A stretch of 64,000 nt of DNA from Strigamia acuminata (taxonomy: Eukaryota; Arthropoda; Chilopoda; Geophilomorpha; Linotaeniidae): assembly GCA_949358305.1 (NCBI GenBank), contig OX442318.1:14180517-14244516 (forward strand), read 5' to 3'. The notes beneath the pieces are model-generated. The model saw only the letters and a program-made list of their open reading frames with translations, did not search any database and had not been told where the DNA came from. Each line of letters opens with the position of its first letter. Position 1 is the first letter of the stretch. The translations under genes and the position numbers were made by a program. This document shows positions 1-12,300 of this stretch, piece by piece.

Positions 1-130
1 TACGTAATGACATTGCTATTAAGTGCAGTTAACAACTTCCTCGCATTTCTAATTCCCATAATTATTTGTTTATGCTAAACTGATAATGCGATTCTCAAAC
101 TACGCTGAAGTTGGCACAGCATTACATCCG

Positions 131-405
131 AGTAGGCGGTGTGGACAGGAGGCTCCTCAGCCAGGAGTGACTAAGGCTGTTTCTTGATTTTTCACGTGTT
201 CTTGGGTTTTTTCTTAACAAGGAAGGGCCAGCACCCCCCTTGACCTCCCCCTCCCCTCGCAAACCTCACCTTAACTGGTTATTTTAATGTGATGGGGAAT
301 TGGGCACTTATTTAGTCGCGATATGGTTAGTATGCATTAGTCATTCCTGGTTTGTGTCTATAATTTAATTGGTCGAAGCCCCCTGTCGCCAAGCACGTCT
401 TTACA
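131..405 (+). repeat. Dispersed repeat R1, copy A
   Basis: This stretch is matched in inverted orientation by 31205-31495. Shared blocks include CTCAGCCAGGAGTGACT, a T-rich segment with TTCTTGGGTTTTTT, ATGGGGAATTGGGCACTTAT, GCATTAGTCATTCCT and AGCCCCCTGT. Both copies have short G/C-rich inverted ends (ACAGGAGGCT at one side, AGCCCCCTGT at the other), which would fit a non-autonomous DNA element, but no target-site duplication is evident. There is no coding capacity. Confidence 0.65.
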
Positions 406-2246
406 TTCGTCATAGTTCTATGGACAGACCGATACTCAATGTATAACTTAATTCAATGCTCCTGCTGCCTAACCAATAATTATTTCTAGGTTATTATTCA
501 TAAAACAAAAACACATCGACAATATTTTCTTAACACAGCAATGTTATGTTTGCATCTTCACACCTAACCGTAATGTCAATATTGACTTATGATAAATTTC
601 TATTCCAATGGCACATTCGTTTCCGTGCTCGGAAACCTATATTACCAGTTACAACACATGTTGTTCGTGCTACAGTTACATCAAATGAAGCATTGTAACT
701 TTCATGTAATAACAAAAGCCTTCATTTGCAATTCAAATGACTAAAAATCAAGACTAAATGTTGGGGATCACAACTTTTTGTCTTCCCCTTTATTTCTTCT
801 GCAAGAAATCAATCAGCAGCAGCTTCACTGCAACAACAGTTTTGTCTTTCAGTGGGAAGCGGAAATGGCCCAGAGTTGGTGACTCTGTTACCTTCCGCTG
901 TGCCGGCTATAAATAAAATTACTGCTTTCATAGTCGTTGCTTGCTCAGACTTGGTCGCTACAGAGTGTGATCATTAGACAAATTCAACATACACCACAGG
1001 ATAAAAAATTGAGAAATAACGACATCAAAAACAATTTAAAATTTAGGGTTGTTCAATGATTAATAAAGTTTGGGTATATAAACAGGAAAATATGGTGAAT
1101 ATTTTACAATTCATTAGAAATGCTCCGAAAACAAACCACAAAACATCTCAAGTGACACTAACCACTTAAATACCACTATCGTGCACAAGTTGTAGGTGAT
1201 GCATATTTAGGAATGCCTGAGCACACATCACCTTGGGAGAAAATTCAACACCCATTAAGAATCCAATGTTTACCGATTAATTTGTACAACGATCGTGTTT
1301 ACCGATAAAATCCTTAGAGTGCGCGAATTTTTAATTTGGTTCATGTCTTGAAGGTCATTCCAGGGTCAACTTCATTGTTTTCAATTTTCACCAACAGTTT
1401 TTCGCGCAGATTCTTAATCCATGCATAAAAATAACCCACGTTTGTCTGAATTTTTTTTTTCATTTGACGACTATTTTGTCTGAAAAAAAATCTGTTTTTA
1501 GCCCATATCTCTGCAACAATGCCACATAAGCAAATTCCAACCTCACCAATCGATTTTTTTACGTCATTCCCTATTGATTGAGCACTTTTTAAGCGGTTTT
1601 TAATTTTTGGCTCATTTTGGGAAAAATGGTCAAAATATACTGTAGTAGATGCGTTCAAATTGATTAAGAAAAATTTGCTTAAGTTGATAATGAAATTTCC
1701 AATGAAACTGATTGATTATAAGCAAAATTAGTCTTATTCAATGTAATCATAATTTAATTTGAATTTACTTAACACGCCAGCAGTAATTTTGCAATTTTCA
1801 CCAAAACTTAGCAATTGTTTATGTTGATTAAAATAAAACTACTGAAGATAAATTTGTAAAAACTTAATTGGTAATTCGATTACAGAGCAATGAGTACTCA
1901 AATCACCAGTGGTAATAAATTAAATTTGGGTCACATTGGAAGTTGGAAGAACCTAAAAACCGCGTACCAAAGTTGTTGGAAAACTTTCCTCTCAACTTTA
2001 TTGGTGATTCCAGCAATAAAAAAGAAATAAAACAAGAAATGATGAAATACCACAAATAGCCTCAAGTTAGCGGAGTAAACGAAGATCAAAACAAAGTCAA
2101 CAGATTTTGCTGACAGTGTCACACAATTTTTTTCTATTTATCAAACAAAGTCAACACATCTATCCCAAAGAAATGCAGCTAATGAAAAAAAGTAGTACAC
2201 AACATTAGCGCTATTTTGTGTACGACTAGTTTAATACATAGCATTA
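406..2246. other. Non-coding stretch, no feature recognised
   Basis: AT-rich DNA without a recognisable gene or RNA. A 105-codon open frame on the minus strand (1341-1658) has no recognisable motif and its composition matches the surroundings, so I treat it as chance. TGTTGGGGATCACAAC near 770 weakly resembles the right-hand end of the candidate solo LTR at 3979-4822. Confidence 0.5.
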
Positions 2247-2838
2247 TAGGGTTTCTCGAGATCGGGACTATTGGCAAAACCGGTATTTCGGTATTCAATA
2301 TTTAAAAAACCGGTAAACCGGTATTTTTCGGTAAAGAAACAAAATAAACAGCTACAATTTTATATATGTTTATTTTAATCGTAATGTTTAAATTGTAATT
2401 TTTATTTATTTTTTTTAAAATACGGTATTATTTTGAATGGGTTGTAGCAGTTTGATGAATGTGGGGTTATGTTATCGGGTGTTGGTTTTATTAGTTGAAA
2501 TTGAAATTTTTTTTTTAAATTGATAAATTGAGAGTTTATAAGAATTTTAAGAATTTAAGAATTTAAGAAATTCGATATATTCTCATTTTTATGTGGAAAA
2601 AAAATCGATTAATTTCTAATTTTTACATATAAAAATAAAAAAAAACACATTTTTAAGTTGAAAAATCAATAACTCAGCATTTTTATGTTTAAAAAAATGT
2701 CATTCAACGTGCATTATAAATGTCACTATCGCAGTAACCCCAAGAAACTGGTGCCAATACCGAACTAAAGACGGTATTCGGTATTTTCTTTAAAAATACC
2801 AGTTTTTGATACCGGTAAATACCGGTAGCAAAACCCTA
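2247..2838. mobile_element. hAT-like non-autonomous element rich in CCGGTATTT repeats
   Basis: The stretch begins TAGGGTTT and ends AAAACCCTA. Both ends carry repeated ACCGGTA/CGGTATTT units, so the termini pair as imperfect inverted repeats over several tens of bases. The middle is extremely AT-rich without an open frame. TAGGGTT-type ends with CGGT-rich subterminal repeats are familiar from hAT-like elements, but no 8-bp duplication is visible (flanks TAGCATTA and ACTGTACT), so the class is inferred. Confidence 0.55.
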
Positions 2839-3978
2839 ACTGTACTACCACTTTTCCAGTCACCAAATTCAAAACAGTCAAACAACACATGTCCTGGTGT
2901 CCAACAAACATCATGTCTCCGCATTAAAATCTCCAGGAGATCCAGTTGAGAAAAAGCCGGGTCTCAGTAGGAAAGCGAAATAAAAAGCAAACAAGTACAA
3001 ACTTCTTTCACCACTGACCAAATGCCAATTTCCAACAAGCACATAGATCTTTCCTTGAAGAAACTGTAAACAAATAGTCCCCAAGCATTCAAGCTGCACT
3101 TCCAGATAGTAGAGAAAATATACCACCCACATAGCATGTTACAAACAACTGACCAAAACATTCTTAAGCAAACACTGCAGCACTTAAACACTATTTAAAC
3201 ACTTTCATTGGTCATTAGATTTTATTTGAAGCTACAAACTACAACAATCTATGAATTACTGCAGAAATTGCAACACTGCTTAATCTTTATGAGAAAACTA
3301 AAATTTGATTTTCACACAAAAAAAAATTATTGTTGCTAATTAATTTTTCATCATGGCCTATCCTTCACTTATTAGAAAACCAAAATCAATGTCAATCTGT
3401 TTTTAATTGAACGAGTAATGTGTACAAGACAAAACAAGTTTTTATATCAAGATGTCCCACATTTTTTGTCTAAGTTATCTACTTAGAACCCAACCCCATC
3501 TAGATCCAGGATAACATTTTTATCACCAAGCTGGGGATACAGCTTTCACTGCCTTTTTATATTCACTAGAAAATGCCTTCACTCAACCATTTCAGTCAGC
3601 CATAGGTGGCCACAAAAAGCCATAAAGGCCACAATACTAGCAATGGCCACTTCTGCCATGTGCTGTACTACTCCCAGTTCAAAGAGGCTATTTAGTAACT
3701 TACCAGAACTTAAAAACAATTTTAAGTCAATAAACCCAACTTTCAAAGGTACAGCTATACAAGTTTAATGGATTATTTAATTTTACACAAACTATTCATC
3801 AAATATGCTAGCAAACTTCAATCCTCCAAAGCCTCCAAAGACAAAATGCCAAATTCTGCTCATTTGCTGCGTTCCTGGATATTACAAACAATGAATTAAA
3901 TTAAATTAGTCCTGGAATTCAATTGGCGGAACTAGTTGAATGCTGTTTCAGATCTCCTATCAATTATTTGGCCTCAAA
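2839..3978. other. Non-coding stretch with a small diverged repeat
   Basis: No gene is recognisable. Two overlapping minus-strand open frames near 2911-3191 are short and lack motifs. At 3926-3972 a segment (GGCGGAACTAGTTGAATGCT and onward) resembles 10488-10534 (GACGGAACCAGTTGAATGCC and onward), showing a small dispersed repeat. Confidence 0.45.
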
Positions 3979-4822
3979 TGAGTGATACAAAATTGAGTTT
4001 CGAATGAATAACTGTTTATTAAAGTTAAACAAAAGGTATTATATGATACAATGACACAAAGGAGAAAATAAAAAGCGCGGAAAACGAGCGTTGTTCGTGC
4101 GCGAAAAATGGTGGCAACAAATTGCCGCGCGATGCGTAAAAACACAAAGGGTGTGAAATCTTGCGATTTCAGGGTGTTTGTTCGGCTAAGGAGCCAGAAC
4201 AGAGGGCAGCTAGGGAGCTAGGCCGAAGGAGAAACATGAGTTTGAACTAAGAGTCAAAGCAAGAAATTCTCCGGAGAGGATCGAATACAACCGGTCTTCT
4301 TGTCCGCTGGAACTCGCAAATACTGTCAGCTCAAGAGCAAGATCGGTCTTCCAACATCGTCAGAGGTGTTCAGTCTGCAGCCCTTCGTCTAGGAGATCCA
4401 GTAGATGGTAGATGATTTCTCTGATGCGTGATCAGACAAATCGGGTTGAATCTTCGTTGAACTCACAAATCACTGGTCAGAACAATGCGTTTGAGCAGAG
4501 GCATGTCAACGTGGTGAAGGTAGTGACAGTGTAGCAAAGAGTGAGTAATAATATTACTCAAATACTCTGTATTACTGCAAAATCTGGCTGGAAAATCGGC
4601 CAATGCGCATGCCTGGCACATGTCTGACACACTTCATGTCTAGCTCATTAGGAGCAAGCCATAGCAACCCCCTAATTTTGGCAGTTTGGTTACTATGGCT
4701 GATGTAACAATTTCTGTCTAATAACCGTTAGCACAGAAAAAAGTTAAATGAATACATAAATATTATTACACAATATTAACAAATTCTACCCAAATATCAC
4801 CAGGATATTTGGGGTCACAACA
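3979..4822 (-). mobile_element. Candidate solo LTR
   Basis: Read on the minus strand, this 0.84-kb stretch begins TGTTGTGACCCCAAAT and ends near TTTTGTATCACTCA, so it has TG...CA ends. AATAAA (plus-strand TTTATT at about 4014-4019) lies close to the downstream end, as in an LTR R region. It is visibly more GC-rich than the flanks and contains no ORF. No five-base duplication is visible and there is no second copy in the window, so the exact ends and the superfamily (Ty3/gypsy would be my guess) are inference. Confidence 0.4.
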
Positions 4823-6242
4823 CATTTTCTTCCCTGCACAGCAATGGCAAACACACATTAACTTTTTTGTTTCATCTAACGAAGATTTTGAAACATTTAA
4901 ATCAATAGGTGTGTTCAAACTTAAATGGATTTGTTTGATTTCACGGATTACTTTGATTTTCTTGATTTTTGGAGATCGGAAGTGATGATTTTTACATCAT
5001 CAAATTTCTGAAAATCGACGTACAGGGTCGTTTTTCTTTGAGATTTAAGATTTAATTTCAGGTCGATTTCAGTTGTTGACTACGAGATTCAACGTTAATG
5101 ACTGTCAGCACCCTTCAACTACTTCCTACAACACTTTGCAAATTTAATCCGTAATTTATTCTTCTTCCGAGTAAACAAGTTTAATCTTACTTTCCTGCAC
5201 TAATTTTACACACCAAAGTTTTTAGAGTAAACAGCCTCGAGTGTTTATTTAATTCTCAAGAAATCAAAATTCAAACATTCAAATTTCCAGTTGTTAAGAA
5301 TAAATTAAAAAAATCAAAAAATTAAAAAATTTAATCAATGAAAGTTACGAAATCAACTCACAAGGGTTGAGAATATTGATCTGGGTGTTGATCACAATCA
5401 CAAGATCGGAATTGGATCGAGAAGTGTTTACTCAAACTAAAATTATTAGGTATATACTACGTTAGAATCTAGGGCCAACCAACCAACCAAGCCTTTTTTA
5501 AATATTAGTTATAACAAAAAATTCGTTATATCGCGGTTAGACTGTAGCATGCAAAAATGTAGTGCAATACGCATTCTCACATTTAAATTCACAGCCATTT
5601 GAATCCGTTCACACGTGTTTGTGCAGGCTCACTTTGTGATTTCAGTTTATGTGACGTTTTCTCAGAAGCAATTAATCGCGTGATGGGAGGACCACTCGTA
5701 ATGCAGGACACATTTTTTTGCAACCATCATAAAGCCCCAAGTCATCGCTCGAGCTCATAACTCCGAGAGAAAAAAAACTTGTGCGTGTAAATTTTTATAA
5801 AGCATTATTGGATTATCACGTTTGTGCCATACCATCATATCTCCGCCAGAGATATTTATATAAATCAATTTTACACTGCTGCCAATGGCAGCAGCTTTTA
5901 TCCGTAATGAATCCAATAAAGCACAGGCGTTTTCCTGTACAAGTAGCATCGAATTTACTCCAGAATTAAGTTTTATGCGACAATAACAACAACACTCATA
6001 ATGCTTGTTTTATATCCAGGCTAGACCGGCGACAATGCCCAAGCCAGACACACACGAAACGTGCTGCGAGATTAGTTTGATTTACGTCCTAACTTACTTT
6101 ACTCAACAACTTGGAGGGCTCAATTTTTAGACCGGCAAGATAAATTGTATACCTGGATGTAATGTAGGTGAAGTAATATAAACTAAGTGTAATTTAACAA
6201 CGGTACATATTTTGTGAAAAATCAATTTCTTTTCTACTAAAA
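4823..6242. other. Non-coding stretch with a pogo-like terminal fragment
   Basis: AT-rich DNA. The only recognisable item is 5508-5547, ending TCGTTATATCGCGGTTAGAC then TGTA, a diverged copy of the pogo-type terminus seen at 38021-38169. The short open frames on both strands at 5755-5969 overlap each other and lack motifs. Confidence 0.45.
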
Positions 6243-6304
6243 AAATTTTTTTTTTCTTCTAAAATTTCAATTTTTTTTTCTTCTAAAATTTCAATTTTTT
6301 TTTC
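6243..6304. repeat. Short tandem repeat of a T-rich 24-mer
   Basis: A unit of poly-T followed by CTTCTAAAATTTCAA is repeated about two and a half times. Confidence 0.8.
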
Positions 6305-6938
6305 ACACCAAAAAATTCAAATGTCACTAATCAATTCGACTTATGTGGTTGACTTGTTCTACAAACCAATAGGGGCGGTTAGAATAGGTTTTACGTATAG
6401 AAGGGCCAAGAGCCAAATTCTGCAAGCAGTGAAAAATGGATTTTTTTTTAAAGTAAAAAATGCAAATAAGGGTGGAAAGAATGACTTTTTGCCGGTCAAA
6501 ATTATTCTTACTGACGCAAGTTGCATATTCAACGTTTCTGCTTATATGATTTTTGATGTTTCTGTGAACGGCAAAAATAGGAGACAAAAACATTCTTACT
6601 GTGAATACGAATGAGATTATTTCGGTAAAACGGTAATAAAGTTCTTTCATTTTCGCCCAATCTACCAATAACGGCCCACTTCTTTCATCACAATTCTGCT
6701 TTTACTGACATTTTCAAATGAAAGCGTCGTAACAATTGAAAGTTCGAGCCCAATCTAACTTGTGTGGCAAAGATTTTAAATTTGTTTGTAAAAACCCAAA
6801 CCAGGCATAAACCACTTGAGAAACCACTCTACTCGTACGTGCGGTTTTTGTTTTTGCAGTTTTAATAGTTAAGTGCATTCAATCCTGAAAAGAAAATTGA
6901 CTTATTTGATTGAAATGACTTAACCAAACAGGATAAGA

Positions 6939-7278
6939 CAGGGGTTCTCAAACTTTTTAGCATTGCGACCCATTTTTAAGAAAGACGATCTTTCGCGCCC
7001 CACTTCATCGTCGGAGCATTAAACTTTTTCAAAATGAACTACAACTATTTTTCCATCATACAAAGTTTTGCTGGTTTTTACAGGTTTTTGGAGAATTTTG
7101 AGTGGTTTTTGTAGATTTTGAGAGATTTTTGTGAGGTTTCGGTGAAGATTTTAGAGCATCGTGTAGCTTTTGCTAGTCTGTGGTGTATTGCAACCAACTA
7201 CAGGCAGTAAGTTGCGCCCCACCAAAAATCAGCTTGCGGCCCACCAGTGCGGCGTGCTCCACAGTTTGAGAAACGATG
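6939..7278 (+). mobile_element. hAT MITE with 8-bp target-site duplication
   Basis: The element starts CAGGGGTTCTCAAACT and ends AGTTTGAGAAACGATG, so the ends form a 16-bp imperfect inverted repeat with the CA...TG and TTCTCAAAC pattern typical of Charlie-like hAT elements. The flanks are GGATAAGA (6931-6938) and GGATAACA (7279-7286), an 8-bp duplication with one mismatch, which is the length known for hAT. At 340 bp without an ORF it is non-autonomous. A second copy in inverted orientation lies at 13585-13964. Confidence 0.85.
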
Positions 7279-7289
7279 GGATAACATCA

Positions 7290-7331
7290 ACAAATAAATG
7301 ATGTTGTTAATGTATAACATCATTTATTTGT
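7290..7331. repeat. Perfect 16-bp inverted repeat
   Basis: ACAAATAAATGATGTT (7290-7305) is followed after ten bases by its exact reverse complement (7316-7331). It lies just outside the hAT MITE duplication. It could form a cruciform or an RNA hairpin; function unknown. Confidence 0.85.
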
Positions 7332-7674
7332 TTATTCATACAATTAGTATTTTGCTTCATTACTTCGCAAAACTAACAATTTTTACGTCACATCTCTGAG
7401 AAGTCAACTTGAGAGAATTCAAATAAGAGGATTAAGATTAAGTGAAATTTGAATAACTCGTTTGACTCACAGAACTGACTTATCTCTTCTTGGCTATTGT
7501 TGCCACATGTTGTAGATAGCCATTCTTTTTAGTTCGGTTCAGTTTTTAGTGTTCAATAAGAACTCACTTCTTTAAGTCACTTCATTTAGCAATTTAAGAA
7601 AAAGTCAATTCGTTTTTTGTGGATTAAATGATTCACAGCTGTTTAAAATGTCTATTCTGTTTATAGAAATATTA

Positions 7675-7799
7675 GCTGCATTCAAAAAGACGAGTTTCAA
7701 AGGTTTTAGATGTTTTGTTTTTGCTTTTTGATGTTAAAAAATACAAATATAAAAACACAAACATCTAAAACATTTCTAACACAATTATTTGAATGCAGC
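7675..7799. mobile_element. TA-flanked foldback MITE, 125 bp
   Basis: GCTGCATTCAAA at the left and TTTGAATGCAGC at the right are exact inverted ends flanked by TA on both sides (7673-7674, 7800-7801). Inverted similarity extends inward about 50 bp through GTTTTAGATGTTTTG, so nearly the whole element folds on itself. TA flanks fit Tc1/mariner-type mobilisation. Confidence 0.8.
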
Positions 7800-9268
7800 T
7801 ACTACTTGTAAAAGCAGCAAAAACAGAATTAAAAAATACATTGGGCACGTTTAAAATTTCGGTTTTTACCGTTTCTATAAACGGAATGACATCAAAAACA
7901 GTCAAAAACCATCACCAAAAACCGCAGAAACCAAAACCAAAATAAAAGTAGTTTATGAATCAGTTTATGCCAGGTTTTGGTTTTTACAACCAAATTAAAA
8001 ATGGCCGCCTCGAAAGTTAGATTGACATAAACACTTTCAGGCAAAGCATCCACCTCCCAAAATGAGAGTAAATGCTAAGTTATGTTTAAATAAGGGGGCC
8101 ACAACCACAATACGTTGGTTAAATGAAAGAAAAGGAATTTTTATACACCATGTACTCACGTGATCACGACGCAGAAACAATACAACAAACGGGTAAAAAA
8201 TGAACACATTCACACATAGGCACGTTTTTTCGGACGATTTCGGGCATTTTTATAAGCAACATAAACAGTATAAACCGAAACTTTGAACACACCTATTGAA
8301 AGTTTATTAAAGTGTATTTTCAAGAGAATGTATTTTAAAGCATATTTTTTAACCATGTGGGAAAATTTTGTAGACAGATATTCTAGTTTTAAGTGAAGAA
8401 ACACTTTTTTTGACAAATTGCAAGAAAAATTACTCCATTATTTATACCTTTTGATTAACTTTTATTGCAGACTCCCTGAGCCGTTCAAATCTTTAACCCA
8501 TCCCTAACTGGTTGACTGTATGTTTTCTACCTTCAATTGCGATCCTAACCAACACCAACAACAATCGCCAAAATGATTCTTACCTACAAATAAAAAAAAC
8601 AAAATTAATTAGTAAAATTTTAATCTAATTCAAAAACATGTAAACTTTAAACTTTAGTTGGAAACAAAAAAAGAAAACAAGCAGCTTATAAACTAAACTT
8701 AACCTCAATTTTCCATCCATTTCACCTTAATTCGTAAATCAATACTAAAAAATGAAGAAAATAAGCGGAGCTAAAGGAGAGCAAAACACACACAAACAGC
8801 ATGCTTTGTATACCCTTCCAGTTATTATCTCGCATAAAAGACATAAAAAGCTATTGCTCAGTTACCGAATATTGCCAACCTGGATATAGGGCTTAATATT
8901 AAATTTTGCTCGTGCTATTGAAACAAACATGTTATTGACAAACCAATATTTCTTCATATCACATTGTGTCATTTTATATCAACTACATAATATTTAATCT
9001 CAGATAATTAATAGCCAAGTTCATTTCAGCTGTTTGCTCTATTAATTGCCATGTACTGCTAATTCTTATCCCATTGCTCAGAGGATTTAGCGTTAGATAC
9101 AGTATACTAGATCACTGTTAAATTCAATTGCAAACTGTTTCGTCCGGTTGCAGACTAAATAGCCATATATAGTCTGCATCCAATATGTTGATGCTGCCCA
9201 CCTAGCTAAGCATCCGGATGAATTTTCACAAGACATCGGTCATTGTAAGAGCCATATCATTCGTTATC
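7800..9268. other. Non-coding stretch with two small dispersed repeats
   Basis: 7958-8000 (ATGCCAGGTTTTGGTTTTTA and onward) is an inverted match of 6780-6835 and 15009-15065. 8250-8292 (ACAGTATAAACCGAAACTTT region) matches 55738-55783. No ORF of interest is present. Confidence 0.5.
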
Positions 9269-9325
9269 TTGTCGACCAGGTCGCTTTGTCGAATTTAACT
9301 GTCGACAAGGTGACCTGGTCGACAA
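9269..9325. repeat. GTCGAC-rich inverted repeat
   Basis: TTGTCGACCAGGTC (9269-9282) is repeated as its exact reverse complement at 9312-9325. The loop contains another GTCGAC, and GTCGA/TCGAC recurs five times within about 75 bp. CpG-containing motifs of this density are unusual in this AT-rich neighbourhood. Confidence 0.8.
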
Positions 9326-10567
9326 AATGGCATCGACAAAGTGAAATTTGACTAAACGAACTCTTGTCGTCTCCACAGTAAAGTCGGAATACTCCACATA
9401 TGGTTTGAACTTATGACTGTCAAAACCACACCTAAACATACCAAAATAAAAGCAACAAACGCAGGGTTTTCAGAAATAATAACTGGTAATGGTGTTGTAC
9501 GCTTGCGAGTAATAAATAATTTTAAACTTTTCATCGCAAAAAAAATTAAATTTTGGATTTGGAATCAATAAAGCACGCACCGACTAACTTCATTAATCTT
9601 AATCTTAAACATCCCCCTTTTTACACACAACATACAAAATAAGAATGAATCAACAATTGTTTAGGGAATACGTAAAAAGAGTAAAGTGGGCAGAAGACCA
9701 ATTAGACCAAGTGCTAATTAATTGTTGAGTTTTTCCTATTCCTCTGAGATTTGGTGCAGACTAGACATTTATTCAAAAGAAGCAACACAAAGCATCCTTT
9801 TGCAATTCCATGTTGTTATATGTATTGTATTAAATCACATTTCAAATGCACATAGTGGAAAATTCAATTTCATTCTCAGCGTGATGGCAAACTATTTACA
9901 TTTCACCACCCTAGTGTTTGTGTGTTGTCAACGTCTTTCTACTTGTCTTTTCTATTATCATTTGTCAGGAAATGAAGACTATGAGAAAATGACAAGTCAT
10001 GTTTGCACAATGTTTTCTTCCATTTCATGCCACCACAAGATTTGAATTTTCTGCCTGTCATTCACAATTGCACAAAAAAACAAATCACAAATCAGAGAAA
10101 ATTTCATGACTCATGCAGGTAAAAACCAAAAATTAAATAACCATTAGAACGATAACCTAACCAACTCCAAATCAAATTAAACTTTCTTCGTGTCTGAAAA
10201 ACAAAGCTTATATACAGTAGTTCCCTGGTTCGGCAACCCCTTGACTTTTAAAATCTGTGCTCGTACCCCTTACCAACGGTAAATATTTTTTTAAACAATT
10301 TTTTTTAACCAATGTCGATTACCGGTAATCACTTACAACCCCAAAGCCAAAATATTGGAAAACTCTGGTTTGGTCAGTATTTCATGTTCATCAACTGCAC
10401 TTGAAGCAAAGCAAGAGCTTCACAGTTTAACGAATGTCTTATCTGCACAAAAGAATTGATCTAAAAATGTCCCGATGTTTAAATGACGGAACCAGTTGAA
10501 TGCCGTTTATAGGTCTTCTATCGGATTTGGCTGTTAAGTTAATGTCTAGGGATAAATAATTATGAGT
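9326..10567. other. Non-coding stretch, no feature recognised
   Basis: Nothing recognisable. The 107-codon plus-strand open frame at 9722-10045 has no motif and matches background composition. The diverged repeat at 10488-10534 pairs with 3926-3972. Confidence 0.45.
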
Positions 10568-11375
10568 GTGTTATGCTTTAAATAAAAGTTAGATATTTAT
10601 CCCATTATTCACAAAAAGCTCTAGAACAAAATATTAGAACCATTAATAAATTGTGTGAAAAAATTAGTTTAATTTTGGAAAGACTCAGAAAACGACATTC
10701 CATATGTGATCAAGTAGCCTCACATAGCCTCAAATAGTATGTTTCAATTATGTAATTATCACTACATGAAATGTTGACAAAAACTGTTTAAAAGAGTGTA
10801 CCATATTAAACTCACAGGCAATGCAAGGGTGTGGAGTTGTATGGCTGCCTCTGGAGTAAAGCCGTTAACTTTTGTGAAAGGTTCCATAAACTCTGCTGTG
10901 TATCACAAGATACTCGACTACTTCATGATAACTTTATCAGAATCACTGTTTAGTGATGATGAATTTGTGTTTCAACATGACCTAGCTCCTGCTCATGGAT
11001 CAAAGTCAATTGCAGCTTGGTTTGCAGAGCAAAATACTCTGTATCAGTGTTCTCCCGTGGCCTGCCAGCTCACCACATTAAGACACGATGGGGCATTGTT
11101 AAACACCAATTACAGAAAGCACAACCAAAATTATTGGAGGATTTAAAAGAAAAACTTAAAGTGGTGGACTCAGCACCGCAGCGACAGTGACGGCTGTGAT
11201 TGATGCTAAAGTTGGCCCAACCAAAAACTACTGTAGATTATTGCTTTCATTACTAAAATAAGTGGGGCCGATAAGATTTTTTTTTTTTTTCACAATTATT
11301 CTAATTTTTTTGTCACGCAGCTTTTTGTGAATAATGAGCTAAATATCTCACTTTGATTTATCATAGTATGCTTAA
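10568..11375 (+). mobile_element. Decayed Tc1-like transposon
   Basis: Inverted ends bracket a transposase remnant. The left end (10587-10620, GATATTTATCCCATTATTCA then CAAAAAGCT) matches the reverse complement of the right end (11320-11360) with few differences, and weaker similarity extends both ways to about 75 bp. At about 0.8 kb it is roughly half the usual Tc1 length because the DNA-binding half of the transposase is missing. Outer limits are approximate. Confidence 0.75.
10796..11167 (+). pseudogene. Tc1-like transposase fragment
   Basis: The open frame 10796-11146 resembles the catalytic half of Tc1-family DDE transposases: residues around VWSCMAASGVKPLTFVKG match the conserved segment after the first catalytic Asp, and FQHDLAPAH carries the second catalytic Asp. 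After the WFAEQN stretch the frame is lost. WPASSP and then WGIVKHQLQ, typical of the C-terminal part, appear in other frames up to about 11167, and a stop lies where the third catalytic acidic residue should be. The N-terminal DNA-binding domain and first Asp are absent. It cannot encode active transposase. It sits inside the inverted repeats at 10568-11375. Confidence 0.85.
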
Positions 11376-11548
11376 AATAACGTCAATTAAACATATTTTC
11401 AATGTGTACAAGTGCAGATATTTGTTAAACTTTGAAACTCTTGCTTCTAGTCCACTTGATGAACAGATATAGACTAAATAAGAGTATTCCAATATTTTGA
11501 CTCAACTCGGGGTGCATTCACCACCGGTTAAGAAACACTGCTATACTA

Positions 11549-11975
11549 GTAGTCGTTTCTGCTCGGTATCTTGATGCCAAAATCAAACTGAAAAATCCTC
11601 ATCCACTCATCGACTCACACACGCAAACCCAACAAATACATGAATTTTAGGAATGCTATCTCTATCTCAATTTCAATGGATAATTGAACAGATTTAAAGC
11701 AGAAGGAACGGTTTAATCCAGGAAAAAACAAATATAGATATCGTAGAGAAACGTCGTAGATAAGGAACAAACAGATAGTTGTCACAGTAACCAGCAACAT
11801 TAAGCCAATAATACTAATAAACCAATAATAAAGTCAATACTGCCAAGATAGCAACAAGAAATAATAAGAGTTAACTCACTCGTGCGCTATGAACAATTTT
11901 AGGCTTTTGTGCTTTCGTGTGCAAAACATGAAATTTAGTGTTTGAATTTGGCATCAAGATACCGAGTGTAGACTG
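11549..11975. mobile_element. MITE family D, copy 1
   Basis: Inverted ends contain GGTATCTTGATGCCAAA (left, 11565-11581) and GGCATCAAGATACC (right), and the right end reads on to CGAGTGTAGACTG next to a TA. Related copies or fragments are at 61108-61330, 55690-55730, 57172-57215, 18520-18560, 53990-54045 and 59401-59425. No ORF. Confidence 0.75.
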
Positions 11976-12231
11976 TAGGTGTCGAGTTCCGATTACACCT
12001 GGAGGATTTTTTTTGTATCCAGTGAGATTGTGTAGATCCACTGAGTGCACATCATCTGCAAAGCCCCCGGCCTAAGCAATCATGGAATTGAATGGAAAGA
12101 AAGAAGGGACCACATGTTAGGAATTAACACTATTTGTCTGGTTGGCATGGCAACTGCACTACTGCATTTTATATGCATGTGCAGATCGCAAATTACAGCC
12201 ACCCACTAATTGGATAAAAATAACCAGCTCA

Positions 12232-12300
12232 GACTCCAAAAGAAGCCTGGAGCTGGAGTTGAACCCAGATCCTCCGATTGCCGGTTAGTTGCAATATGGA
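12232..12300 (-). repeat. tRNA-derived SINE-like fragment
   Basis: On the minus strand GGATCTGGGTTCAACTCC contains a perfect B-box-type element (GGTTCAACTCC) preceded by anticodon-arm-like sequence. A convincing A box and a foldable cloverleaf are not present, so this is a SINE head or tRNA pseudogene rather than a tRNA gene. Confidence 0.5.

Noticed and set aside
1341-1658. 105-codon minus-strand frame as a host or transposon gene
   Set aside because: Lysine/asparagine-rich in line with AT-rich DNA and no recognisable domain.
6321-6668. Overlapping 97- and 113-codon frames on opposite strands
   Set aside because: No motif on either strand; composition equals background.
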